A DNA stretch of 64,000 nt, from positions 558,001 to 622,000 of the forward strand of contig SMMW01000504.1 in NCBI GenBank assembly GCA_004794655.1, read 5' to 3'. Shown piece by piece: positions 12,520 to 24,223 of this stretch; position 1 is the stretch's first letter, and each line of letters begins with the position of its first letter. The DNA comes from Marisa cornuarietis (taxonomy: Eukaryota > Mollusca > Gastropoda > Architaenioglossa > Ampullariidae). Made by a program: the position numbers and the translations under genes. The notes under the pieces were generated by a model that saw only the letters and a list, made by a program, of their open reading frames with translations, did not search any database and was not told the origin of the DNA.

Positions 12520-13410
12520 TACATATTTTGAATAAAATCGGTATATGAACATTGGATATTATATAAAATTTGTATAATGTATTGAATAGATCATGAATGT
12601 AACAATCTCAATAGAACTTTAAGGAAGCAAAAAAGAAATATCTTGTTTCTTAATCAGAAGCTGGAGCGCAAGTGAGTGCACACACAAGTACAGACACAGT
12701 CAAACCGACTGCACAGTCTTGTACGCACGAAGTCTGTAAACCCCCAGACAAGTGTAACTACTAACAATAACGGCTTCTCTAGCGAATGAGTTTTGAAGCG
12801 GGTGGCGAGTCTCTTCCTTCTAGCGACGAGTAAGAGATTGCAAGGTACATGTCACCCGAGGTCGTTCCTAAGGAGCAAACGTGAAGTATACAGTGTCGCT
12901 AAGCCCTGGTACACAAGTACTGCATTAGAGAGAAAAGACTGACACATACTCCAGTGAATGGTGTAGTGCAAGTCAGGACTTGGTACACACAAACTTCTTT
13001 TGAAAGGTGGAGTATATCTTAGCTGAAATGCCTTTAATTAAGATCGTCTTTTAAGCATTGCTGTAGCATGCGACTTGTTTTGTAGGCATACACATTCATA
13101 AGTGTGGGAGAAGTGAAAGAGAGAGGGTGAAAGAGAAAGAGGAGCAAGAGAGAAAGAGAAAGACTAAGAGGTGACAACGAATGCAAAGAGAAAATAGTGG
13201 CATGTCTTTTCCAAAAATATTACTCTAAAATTAGCATGGGATCAGAAAATCTGAGTTTTTTTATCTGGCTGTATTGATTTTTCTGTTTGCCTCTTCTTCC
13301 TTTCTTTTTCGTTTCTTTTATTTTACTTAAATGCTTTAAATAGGTTCTCTGCAAAGTGTGACAATCGGTGTTTACCAATCAAGTACCCGAAGATGGGCTC
13401 AAGCTGCGTA
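12520..13410. repeat. Duplicated segment R1, copy 2
   Basis: Counterpart of 1000-1850 in direct orientation. It begins immediately at the broken end of the copy A helicase exon, so the duplication boundary coincides with the truncation. Confidence 0.8.
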
Positions 13411-13414
13411 CTCG

Positions 13415-14750
13415 GTAAAGGCTTAAGCCAACAGTTGTAGAACTTAAACCAGCGAATGCGGTCGATTTAGTCCTGAAGGTTACGTTTTGAGAAAAACATT
13501 TGACGGGTTTCTTAAAAATAACAAACTATACTGAACCTCAGCCGTCTATACACGCCAACGAGACCGCAGCAGACGGAGGGAGTATGCGTTTCCACACAAG
13601 CTTGAATAAGCTGAAGTCTGTTTGCAAAAGAAATTGACTGATAAAAAAATTATAGGTTAACTACCGTTATAACCAAAAATTATATTCTTAGATAATTATA
13701 AGAAAATCATGGACAATAGCAATACATTACTGATACACACGCCTAATTTCTACATATGTTTAATAAAAAAAAATCGCATTTTTGTAAATACACTTTAAAA
13801 TAAACTGAATCTTTTTGGTTAATTTAAAAAGATAACATGTTCTGACATGAGTATAAATAATTAAAAATTTGGGAAAGGAGGTACTGAAAATTTATTTTTA
13901 ATCGCGTGCATTGGCGCGGTCTATGTAGACCACTGTCAATATAACTCAAACAGAAATAAACAGCAAATACTTATAGCAAATTTCAGGCATTATCGATTTG
14001 CTTTAACACCTGCTTTACACAAACCTATAACCTTCAGTTAAACGAATGAGCTCTATCGTCAACAACCAGAATACAGTAACCCATAGACTTCAAACCGTTT
14101 TCGTGTTCATTGTGAAATAACCCATACAAACATGACCAATACTAGGCGATATTCTGAGTTCTACTAGCTACACTAGAGCTGTAAATGGATGGGGATTTCC
14201 TCGTCTGTGTTGTTTTCTTTTCAACAGCAATGTTTTGATATCGAAACAATCACATGGACACCACGAGCACCTTTTAATTTCAACAATTCTATTAATTCAA
14301 TTTTTTTTAACGAACACAGGCTCCTTGATTATAGCAACTCATTTTACTCATTTCCGACGAACATTTTCGATCTGTGCGTCTCCCTTTTACCTTCGAAATA
14401 ACAGAAGGAGTATAAAATGGAGTTTGCAATAAACTGAAAGGAAAGAATTATACCTCTGCTAATGTGTATTTCGGGCTGCAGGTATGCTGTCTTTCTTATT
14501 TCGATTTCATGAAAGACAAGAAATTAAATTAATAACACACGCTGTTATCCGAAGATTCAAAGAATTATATACAAATTATACGAAAACACCTTTCATATAA
14601 TCAGCAAAACGGGAGGTCTAATGCACATGCAAACTTTATTGGGACGTAATTTGGTTATTTATAGGCTGATATGGAAAAAGTATTTAATGCTAAAGCGTTT
14701 CAGTATGTAAAACAATAAGCCTCAAATGTTTGACTTTAAAACGTAAAGTA
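13415..14750. other. 1.3-kb insert between R1 and R2
   Basis: Absent from the first copy, where R1 and R2 are nearly adjacent. AT-rich with no recognisable coding content or clear terminal repeats in my reading. It could be a decayed mobile element inserted in copy 2, or unique DNA deleted from copy 1. Confidence 0.5.
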
Positions 14751-14754
14751 AAAA

Positions 14755-15445
14755 TTTCTTGGTTTTTTTAATACAAGTTAACTCCACAGACTTCATTATA
14801 TGAATCTTATAGTTTGATGAGTCTTTAAAGGCACAAACCAAACAATCTGCGTGACTGTTTATCCAAAAATGAAAATAATGTTTGATGTCAAATAGGAAAA
14901 CCAGAATTCAAATGTTATTTTCTGTATGTTTTCTGTTCCAGTACTTTATATGCGTAAGAAAGACTAGCTTATGTCACAAGCTGTGTTATTATTATGCACA
15001 TGTTTCCATGACTGTAATGAATGTTTAACTCCACCTATACCGCTAGACATCATACCGCATATGCATCTTGTCCAGGAATTTCTCGAAGCAAGTAATAAAA
15101 ATGATTTACTCCCTGAGTGCAAGGCCATGCATGACGTGACATTTTCCATTAATACAGTGGAGATACTAAAAATAATAAAAGGAAAATCTTAAGGAACTTA
15201 GGAGGAGGAAATAAAGGACAGACGAGGAAGATGCTACAAATGAAACGTGATTAGAGGATATATTCTGACAAATTATTTTTTCTCAACATCGAGAAAATAA
15301 AAAGTAGCTAAGCTATTCTTTTAGCCCAAAGGCCTAAGATTTGCTTGGCACTGATACTGATTTCTATTTTTTCCTGTCATTTTAGTTTTACAATGATATA
15401 AAGAACATTGATAGCTTATATAAAAGGTGTTATTATTGTTATTAT
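14755..15445. repeat. Duplicated segment R2, copy 2
   Basis: Counterpart of 1910-2575. The shared plus-strand frame is open in this copy from 14971 to a TAA at 15190 and contains PLDIIPHMHLVQEFLEASN and ..AMHDVTFSINTVEILK.. I do not recognise the protein. Confidence 0.75.
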
Positions 15446-17245
15446 TGCACGCCTTCTTATTTATTCACTCAACCAAAAAATACAGAAAGATAGTAGAAAA
15501 AAGAAGACTCTAAAACAAGTATTTTCTAACCTTTATTTCAAATTATTTATCAAATGGTAAAATTTTCCTAAACACAGGTGCACAAAGGAAGATTAATAAT
15601 AATATAGACTAATCAAACAAATCTGAATGTAGAAACCAGTAAAAATGTACATGCCGGGAAACCCTGTTAGGGCCAAGCAACGTGCAGACAGGTCACATAC
15701 ACCACACACTGACCACACGGCGTTCCTTACGTGCTCTTTCGTTCAACAAAACACAAAGATCTGTCTGTGGGTTCCTAATGTCCTATAATTATTGGGGGTT
15801 CTACTAATAAGTATGGGGGTGGCTGCCCACTTCAAAATTTCCATTTACTTTTTCCATTTTCACAGAATTTCAAACAGTTTCCCATCAAACATATCTCGCA
15901 ACAAATTAAGGTCTACATATACCCTTTCAATGACATACGTGATTCTAACCAGCATGAATCAATATACGTCAGTAATCCAGCAAAAATCAATGTATGGCAA
16001 CCATCAAGCATGAATCAATAAACGGCCATATTTAAACATGATTCAATTTAACATCACTACCGAACGTCCAATTATTCTTCTTTAACAAACAGCTCCTCTC
16101 ACTACTAGTCAGTCCCTTCTTCAATGTTCAAATCAATCAGCTCTCCGACAGGGATTCAGAATGGGACAAATAAAAAGTCCCGAAACGATAGTCTTATTTC
16201 AACTAGAAAATGACACAACTCACTGTTCCAAGTCCGATTAGAATTCATACACTCACTGACATAACCACGCCTATAAATTATCTCCCTTGATACGCTTCGT
16301 TCAACTAGTTGTCGGCGCTTCTCGTGGATCACCGATTATCCAATTCTAGTTCTCCGTTAGACGTGGCGTAATCAGCATGATGAAGACAGTACTCCCCTCA
16401 TGTCATGCTCACAGCTCTTTGAAGATAACATACTCATTTGGTCGTAGGGCAAACAGCTCGTTGACGACAATATACTCCTGGGTCGTAATTCATACAGCTC
16501 GTTGAAGACGGTATACACCCTGTTAGTAACTTCACACAGTACGTTGGAGACAGTATACTCCTTGGTCCACGATATCTTCTTGACCACCAAAAAATTCTTG
16601 GTATACTCCAAAACTCATTGTTCTTCTTCCCCAAGTAATTCCTGCAAATACTTGTGCCTCCATGAATACTCATACCAACTGCACTACCACATTATATCTT
16701 CACAACTATCATACTTCTTTCTAAGAACCATCAAATACCATAAGCGCTTGTCATTCTCTCCAGGCCTATTACAAAGACCACTCAATAAAGAAAATGACTA
16801 TTACCAAGATCCATCAATAAAAAAAACCATTCCATACCTTGACTAGGCAAGGAATTACTGATTCCCACTATTTCACACAGAACTTTTACTCCTACGTCTT
16901 TCTCTTTTGACGTCTGTTCTGGGAATGAATAAAATCAGGTCACCTCACTTACATGGGCTACCGTTACTACTTTACTCAGGCGCACGCTTCCTCCTAAACC
17001 GTACTCACATTCCTGCATTTTTCGTACTTTTGTTAAAGGGGGACTAGCCCTGCGTCTTAGTACATAAAGGAAACTAACTCAAATTCTTACATTCCTTACT
17101 GCTACGGATCGATCCGTGACAAACCCCAAGATTTTAGTTTCGAAGATTTGTTTTAAATTATTTGTAAACGGTAGATAATTTACAGTACTATTACAAACAA
17201 CTGTGATCAATTCAAAATCGATCACAGTAAAAGGCCCAGGGGCTA
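15446..17245. other. Non-coding region with minisatellite
   Basis: No supported gene. C/A-rich on the plus strand with no convincing splice or ORF signals. Contains the 42-bp minisatellite at 16.37-16.58 kb and ends near a palindromic GGATCGATCC (about 17105-17115). It may be a decayed transposon, but I cannot assign a class. Confidence 0.45.
16370..16580. repeat. 42-bp minisatellite, about five units
   Basis: Units start near 16411, 16453, 16494 and 16536 with ACAGCTCGTTGAAGAC-like heads and CATACTC/TATACTCCTGG centres; a partial unit precedes them. Because 42 is a multiple of three, the array is open on the minus strand and yields a 14-residue repeat (..RSILSSTSC..). I regard that frame as incidental. 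Confidence 0.8.
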
Positions 17246-17486
17246 ATTGCACAACATGTGTCTAAAGCTTAAAGCTTTTTTAAAGAGCCAAACTTGAAAT
17301 GGTTTTATTTCCAAAATTGCTTCTATGTCGTGTGCTGACGGGAACAAAAAGCTTCATTAAACAATGTTATCTTATTTAAAAGAACTTTAGTTCTAAAAAT
17401 GTGTTGTGCGCTTTGTTGCTTTAAAATGATTATCTAAAAAGATTTATAACAAAAAAGTGTTTAAAATTAGAAACGTGTTGTGCAAC
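17246..17486. mobile_element. MITE-like element with terminal inverted repeats
   Basis: About 240 bp, bounded by TTGCACAACATGTGTCTAAA on the left and, on the right, a sequence whose reverse complement starts TTGCACAACACGTTTCTAA. No ORF. Size and structure fit a non-autonomous DNA transposon; the superfamily is not determinable here and I could not fix the target-site duplication. Confidence 0.6.
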
Positions 17487-18433
17487 CTGCATTATAATGA
17501 CTGGTGATAAATGGGGCTTTCAGAAAAATAAAAGGAACATAAACACCGTATAACCTCAAATAGAGGAAAATATAATAAGACAAAAATAATAAACATGAAA
17601 AAGTCCACAATACAGCAATATTTGAATACTGTAAAATAAGTATTACCTAGAGAAGAAAAAAGCGGGTCTAAAACTTTACATAAAGTCAAAAAAAAAATCA
17701 TTGACTGCAACGCAGAAAATATATTTATCTGTCACTTGCTACATGAGGGGACATCACTCTTTCTCAGTATTATCTTTGTTACTTTGCACTGTGCAAAGTG
17801 TGTGTACATATGGGGAAAGAATCGTCTATATAAATATCTTTAATAGTTGTTTATAAGATAAACACACAAAAAGATATATTTAAATGCAAACAAAAGTTAC
17901 TGGCTTTAGCAATATTAACATCAAACTTTCAGGAATTAACGTTTCTACAATAAAAGTTTATTGGATCAATGTGTGTGTTACAATATACATATAATACTTT
18001 TGTAGTTAAATTTATCTTTAAACGATTTACTAAGAGTAGCGTGCTTTTTATGTAACCCCTAAAATCAAAAAAAGATGCAGGAAAAGATCACAGTTTTCGA
18101 ATAGGAAAGAGTTCATTGATGTCACTGGGTATTAAAAATGTGGTCAGCTGACTTTTAGCCCCAGTGTTCCAGCATTCATCAAGCAGCATCAGACAATACA
18201 ACGGTGCCTAGAACTCTGATTTTTTTTAAAATGCACTGTACTAGGTACTTCTTATTCACTTGCTAATTCACTCTCAATGAATGTTTTGACCTATGACAGC
18301 TTTGATGGCATCAATATTCATATACTGATTTGAGTAAAAGGGTTAATCAGGCTGCTAAATTTATGTGTAGCGGTTCGTTTATAACTTCACTTTAGCTGCA
18401 CATGAGACCACAGCGACTGCACCCACTAATACA
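17487..18433. other. Non-coding, nothing recognised
   Basis: AT-rich spacer between the MITE and the terminal exon of helicase copy B. No gene seen. Confidence 0.5.
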
Positions 18434-18813
18434 TTAATTCAGGTTATCGTCAGAAAGGCACACGAGCACCAGCTGTGATGTACACCTGGACATGGCCCTC
18501 TGTCGCCCCTCTACGTACTCGTCTTTGCTGTTGTCATTGTTATCTAAAACGACGACGACTTTTCTCTTTAAACCGCGAACCATTTCCTCCTTTGCTGCCC
18601 ACACAACGTCACTGTGGGCTTTGACTACGTCCTCGATGTCCGAGTCTAACATCAGCCGCACTGGAACTCCAGCTTCGAACAGAGCCTTCAGTATGGCGGC
18701 GTCTTCTCGAAGCTCCACCCACGACAAAATGAACACGTCTTTATACTGCAGACTGGGGGCGGGTCTGGTGCTAGTAGTAGACTCATAAGTGGTCAGTCGT
18801 ACACTATCACTGG
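18434..18813 (-). pseudogene. Copy B terminal exon: SF1 helicase C-terminal motifs
   Basis: Open to a TAA at 18434-18436. Shares VFILSWVELRED, EAGVPVRLM, SDIEDVVKAHSDVVWAA, MVRGLKRKVVVVLDN and RAMSRCTSQLVLVC with copy A and the main gene. The minus-strand acceptor TCAACAG|CC has the same phase as in the other two copies. No inactivating change is seen inside the exon, although its upstream exons are lost. Confidence 0.8.
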
Positions 18814-18939
18814 CTGTTGACAAAACCACAAGTAGTAATCGCTTTGGTTTTTTTATATTACAGAACATAGAACGATTATACTCAATCTACGATGTTTGAT
18901 ATAAAATACTTGGTCTCGGGCAATGTACAGATCTCTGGT

Positions 18940-19180
18940 GTCCAGATAGTGTGAACTGTTACTGCTTCATATTTTCTACTGGGATTGCTGTGTCACCTCA
19001 GGTCAGATATTTGAACAGTTTTGTTCCCAAAATCATCTTTTCCCACTCGCAGTCTACCAGCCCTTTCCTATGCCGAACTCATGGTATGCTTAATGTGCAA
19101 ATTTTTCCGTCTTTTTGTCTGTGGTTTTGTCTCTAGCCGGTTGCTTGGTGCCACGTTTTGGTCTGTATAGTCAGTATGTG

Positions 19181-19211
<31 letters not shown>

Positions 19212-19304
19212 ATCGGTTGAACTTGTGCTTTTAGTGTTTTGTTTTCAGAAAATGTTTGTCAAGTGTATTGAGTCCACAGTACAGTATCAAAATGCGCTAT
19301 ATAA

Positions 19305-19336
<32 letters not shown>
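18940..19336 (+). mobile_element. LINE 3' tail with ATT array
   Basis: Ends in AATGCGCTATATAAATT followed by a long ATT run (about 19300-19336), the same terminal layout as the L2/CR1-type ends at 4.5 and 49.1 kb. A TA array sits inside (about 19173-19208). The 5' limit is uncertain. Confidence 0.55.
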
Positions 19337-19717
19337 AGCAAAGATAGAAAGAAAGATCTAATAAAGCATAGTTCAATTCTCTGAAAAAATGATACAGAAA
19401 ATTTGATTTATATCAATAATTTATATATATATATATATATCAACGATGAATATATAATATACATGTAGTACCTATTCACAATATTAATACGAAAAAAAAA
19501 CTGGTTATGAGATACAAACAAACAGTTTGTCAAGCGCATCGTTATGCTTTGCTACATGTTATAACCTTAATAATTTTACAGTTGCAGCCCTAACTCATGT
19601 CTGGAGTATTTTATCGTTCCATGAAACAAAGTATGATACTTTTGAAAGTGGTTTACTGGTATATTTCAATCTTTAAATTGTTCCTTAATTATGTTAAAAT
19701 CTTATGATAATACTCAC

Positions 19718-19900
19718 AAGCAGAAGGCAGGTTCAGAACACTACATAGGTATCTAGCCACCTCTTCCCCACAAACTTCCCAGTCTTCAACTCTTTGGCAC
19801 GAATGCTTCTCAGGTCGATGAAAGAGGCGCTTTACGGGTGGTCCGTCTGCAAGTTTAGGTACATTGCGCTTACTGTACTCAGGGATGGTGTGACACGACT
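19718..19900 (-). pseudogene. Copy B exon 21, 5'-truncated
   Basis: Encodes the 3' half of exon 21: EYSKRNVP, ADGPPVK and EDWEVCGEEVARYLC, ending at a GCTT|GTGAGT donor in phase 1. Homology stops at about 19896-19900, in the middle of the exon. Like copy A, it has Gly where the main gene has TGA. Confidence 0.75.
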
Positions 19901-20955
19901 GTATCCCCACAATCTTACATGCTGTAAGTGTTCTGTGCTACTAGTGAAGCTATGTTTGAATGTCTTTGTTGATTAACAACATCATTATAAACATTGTGAA
20001 ATACGATGGGTTTTCTTCCCTAACTGTATCAAAGATTAAAGCTTACAATGTAATAAGCTTTGTCTAACGAGATTAGTGATCAGTTGATTTAATTAAAACA
20101 GTGTAAATTCAAACATTTTGTGTTTGATCTGTTTCATATTTGCTTACGTTGATGTTGAGCTCGTACCGAGTTTCTGTGGATGATGTGGTCTGGGTTACGG
20201 TAAACAAGCTGCTGGCTTAAAGCGATGATGGTAGTTGTCTTATTATACTTTAAACTGATACTGACCCTTACACATGCGCATAGATACCTATGGACACAGC
20301 GCAAACTAAAGAGCACACAAAGCGACTGTTTACATGATGAGCACACAATGTGCGTAAAGAAAACGCTACTGCCTCTACAGGAATCTGACACAGCAACTCG
20401 CTCTCTGGCGAACATAGAATACTGAAGAGAACATACGCGATAGAAAACAATTCTAGGCAAACTACGGGTCACGGCACCAATTTATCTGTAGCCGGACTGA
20501 AGACACTACGGCCTTAGCGCCAAGTAAGTCCGTTCCTCTTTAGGGTTCCAGGGAAGAGGACGGAAGTTCCCGAGGAGAATTTTCTTCTAAAATCCTTGCT
20601 ATCGTTCGGTTGGTGCGTTGTCTAATGTGATACCTCGCGTTGTTTTTTTTTTCTTAACTACTTTATACCCGCACTTAGCTGACCTTGGAATCCACAAAAG
20701 ACCTGCTTTTTCCGACACAAAAGTCTGTTTTCTCCGGTGTATGAATCAGCTTCACGGATCTTCGTGTGTGTATTCTGCTGTGTCACAATTACGGACAACA
20801 CAATTTCTTTCGCTCTAGTGATTTTCATTCATCTCGTTCACACAACGAGGACACACGTACATCAAGCTAGCATGCGTGGGCACTAAGACGCTTACACAGG
20901 TAAATCAATTCAAATACATACAACTACTACTTTTAATCTAGCTAACCTATGTAAT

Positions 20956-21183
20956 CTACAAAAACCTAGCACCTAACTCCCTGGGCTGTGGAAAGAGGGG
21001 GTTGGGTGACGTGAGTCGCTTTCCAGAGGGACCATAGCACTTTGCGGAAAATGGCACTTGTACCGTACTCGGGGTGGGTTCGCTTACATCGAAGGGTTTG
21101 AGTAACAAAATTCGCTTTCCAACAGGACCAAAGCATCTTTTATTAACATTGTTGTTAATTGCAAGTTCTTCTTCTAATGGCAT
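20956..21183 (-). CDS. Small unidentified frame with two CxGPxGKR units
   Basis: A 75-codon frame starting at ATG. It carries KRCFGPVGKR and, 36 residues later, AKCYGPSGKR. GKR resembles an amidation plus dibasic cleavage site of neuropeptide precursors. There is no signal peptide and no second supporting exon, and the underlying DNA repeat (GGTCCYNNTGGAAAGCGA) may simply be a duplicated nucleotide motif. I do not recognise a family and consider a real gene unlikely. Confidence 0.12.
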   Translation of the reverse strand: MPLEEELAINNNVNKRCFGPVGKRILLLKPFDVSEPTPSTVQVPFSAKCYGPSGKRLTSPNPLFPQPRELGARFL

Positions 21184-22814
21184 TGAGCGATAAGCGGTAA
21201 ACCCCTAACGCGTTTTGCACTCTTCAAAATCAGCCCCAATTATAGAGATATCACTGCTGATCTTAAAAGTTAATTATGTCTGCCACACAAGTCTGACAAA
21301 GTTGCAGATGAGTGTTACCGGACTCTGCTTGCTTAAGCTCAAGGACCCTTCCTTTAATGTGACAACACTGTGTTTAGGAACTACAAATTACGGGGATCCC
21401 CGAAGGCATAAAACTTGGCGGGTGATGTCACAGTGTCATATGACCCAGTAATAAGAGGTGATCTTAACCACTAGTAAAGATTGTACCTATGCAAAGCGGA
21501 GGCTTAACTAGAAGTGCATGTAGTGTTCTCTCGTTAACTTATTAAGACAAAACTATTTGTTAAACAATAAACGTAAAGTTTAAGGTTCATCGTTAATCAT
21601 ATTTAAAACTGACACACAATACATTAAACAACATAGAAAAAAACAAACATGTAAACGATTCGGTAAACATAATCGATTAGATCTGGTTTTCATTTTTGGG
21701 AAATATTTCACGAGAAGTTATTGCAGTACTGAATAAAGACAAAATATGACTTTAAAAAATTACCAATGTTGTTTTATCGTTCGGTATTGGTTGCGCAAGT
21801 CGTACGACTGCGTAGAGTTTCAATTTTCTAGTACTACACTGACACCAACACAATAATTAAATTTAGTCTCGCTTTGGTGAGCTCACTAAGAACCATTTGT
21901 GTAAAAAAAATACAAAAGCAAATTTTCTACTAAGCTCACTCATTTCATATTTAAATAGTCTAACATTATTAGGGGACTAAAGAATACAAACATAGAAATA
22001 TCTTTCTCTGACTGTTATATGCAATATACATTCTCACGAGAACTTTATTTTTTTCGACTATACTACCACAATAACTGTATTAACGCAAAACGCCATTATC
22101 TCGCTATACTTCAAGGGCAAAATAGACCAAGCCATAACTTCACCAGTCTTCAAACACTGATATCTTGAAACTAAATACACTGATAACTAAATTTTTGGAT
22201 AACCTCTAGGACAGATAGTGCCTATCACATGATATGAATGAAGTTTTTGAGCATGATGGAAGCAGAGGTCGCAAACGGGGAGGCTCTTTTGCTAATCTTT
22301 ATTCATCCCTGTACAGAGAGAATCGTTTCGTCCACAGGTGGACAATGATTCTCTCTTGGTATGGCGCGGGAGCATATGCTGTGGGTTTTTTTCAGTTTAA
22401 TCAAGTGACTTCACACCAAGTTTCGTTATCCTTTTGTGGAATGAAGAAAAGACTTGTAAGTATTTTCCAATACGACATGAAGCGTTAGTGGGCAAGAAAC
22501 GAGTCAGAGATGCCGGGGAGAATTACTACTAGCTTAATTTTTGTTTGAACTGTACAGCTAGCTTGTGTGATTTGTAAAATGGTGGATGCTCAAAATGAAC
22601 GCAAAAAGCATATTAAGAGTACATACAAGTTTTTGTTTGATGTATATAGCTCGTAAACATTTAAATTATGTTCTCCCTAATTTATTTGGCTTATTTTTAG
22701 AAAAAGTTCACATATAATTTGTGTTATAGAGTACGCACATTTTTTGATACAGGCATTAATCCATACATGCTCTCTCGTTATCAAATTCAATGGTACTAAA
22801 ATTTAGAAATTTAA

Positions 22815-22890
22815 AGTCTAGGGAATAAAGTGTCGGGTATTAAGTGTCGGGGATTACGTGTCTGAGGATTACGTGTGGGATTCATTTGGA
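22815..22890. repeat. Minisatellite related to the 6.18-kb array
   Basis: About four diverged units of GGGRATTAMGTGTCKG followed by GGGATTCATTTGG. The unit sequence and trailing GGGATTC match the array at 6178-6215, suggesting both derive from one duplicated or mobile sequence. Confidence 0.75.
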
Positions 22891-24090
22891 AATTAGATTT
22901 ATTATCCTTTCTTAACTAATTACAGCAATGATTTAAGAGAAGAGAAATGTCTCTCCCATCTGACGAAAACTTAGAAGGTTGATGTAAATGTACGGGTAAG
23001 CTGCGCTATATTTCTCTATACAGCTGCTTTTTCTATACAGCTGGTTCTAGCCTGTTTTGTTAGTAACGCCTTATCTTTCACGTCGGGAGGATCGTTGTCA
23101 TTTCCTGCACACAAGAATCATGTCATGCAAAAAATTATCCTATCACAGTCGTTAGTGCAATAGTCTGCCTACAAACACTAATATTTAAACAGTAAATATG
23201 TAAAAATGTTATAGATTAGTCAATATTTTTATCTGTGCTTATTCATGTTGACGTTACTTTCTGCACTTATTTAAAAAAGTATATATTTTAAAGCGATTTA
23301 GAAAAGATGCCAGAAAACGTCGTTTTAAAAGTCTTTATGGTAGGAAAACATTTTTTGGAAGGTCTTTTTTTATTAATCCATTAGTTTTTGCAAACACTTT
23401 CTAAATTTTTTTTTTGCTTTTGGAACAAGGTTAATTTATGCAGTTGATATGAGATCATAATTGTACACTTTATGTACGATACCTTAATGTATGTAGTGCT
23501 ACATTTGATATATTTATTTCAGTGTGGGTCTTGTGAATCCATGTCGTTTTCTCCCTTTAGTCCATTTGAAATACACCAAATATACAGACATTTCAACACC
23601 AGTGTGTTTACTCTATGCGTAAATTTATTCATACCTTACTTACTATGAACTTAAAGAAATGATGAAGAGAAAATATTCTTTATCATAGGTGAATGCATCC
23701 CAGTTCTCACACGTAATTCGTGTATTCGCAAATAATATATCGGCTATAGTTGAAATCAGCCTTAACATGTACTCTCACTTCAACTCTACCTTTATCTCTG
23801 ACGCAGGGTCCTATCTATTTAATGCTCTTGCATCAAAATTATCAGTGAACACCAATAAACATGTTCACTAACACTCGTAGATAAGTAATATTATCTCTCG
23901 TCGACATGCAAGTTCGCTGAAAGTAACCTTGCGATAGCCACTCAGATTAATTTATCATATGAAACCTATGGCTGCCTTTTAACTACTCGCTATTGTCGAT
24001 TCGAGTTACTTTCAACCAACACACTTTTGATTTTGCCATTTGCAATGACCTTCGTGATATGTTCCTTTGGCTTCTACATCTAGTAATAAA

Positions 24091-24223
24091 ATGACCTGTC
24101 CTTCATGTTTTGCTGAATGCTGTTCTAAACCAAACTTACATTACGTGAATTGTGCACAAAAACCAAACAGGCAGCTGTTGATTACTTCAAGTAAGGATGC
24201 TGCGAGAAAAGGAGATTTTTACA
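24091..24223 (+). CDS. Possible upstream exon with Cys-rich motif
   Basis: After a pyrimidine-rich CTTCTACATCTAG there is an ATG (24091) and an open frame with CPSC, CC and C residues, then GGAGATTTTTACA|GTATGT, a strong donor in phase 1. Joining it to the main first exon needs a weak acceptor (GACGAAAG|AT at 24368), which would be in frame with ATG 24370. It may be an alternative 5' exon with a zinc-binding start, or chance. Confidence 0.25.

Larger units (their letters stand above)
18434..19900 (-). pseudogene. Helicase-end copy B (two exons)
   Basis: Minus-strand duplicate of the last two exons of the main gene: a partial exon 21 (about 19900-19718) and exon 22 (18813-18434). Only the 3' half of exon 21 remains. 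Order, orientation and phase-1 intron match copy A about 9.6 kb away, so the two are probably tandem duplicates. Nothing resembling exons 1-20 of this copy was found upstream on the minus strand. Confidence 0.78.
19901..24090. other. Intergenic region upstream of the main gene
   Basis: About 4.2 kb with no supported gene. It contains the small GKR-repeat frame at 20956-21183 and a minisatellite at 22815-22890. Several mid-GC stretches near 20.5-21.2 kb contrast with AT-rich surroundings and could be a decayed retroelement. The promoter of the plus-strand gene would be expected toward the right end, but I see no clear core element. Confidence 0.45.

Noticed and set aside
16411..16580. CRISPR-like array
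   Set aside because: Eukaryotic context, and units are contiguous and diverged without spacers.
16372..16846. Repetitive 14-residue protein at 16.4-16.8 kb
   Set aside because: The frame follows from a 42-bp minisatellite; no splice sites, start context or homology.
22234..22488. 84-codon frame as an upstream gene
   Set aside because: No homology, no splice partners and ordinary intergenic composition.
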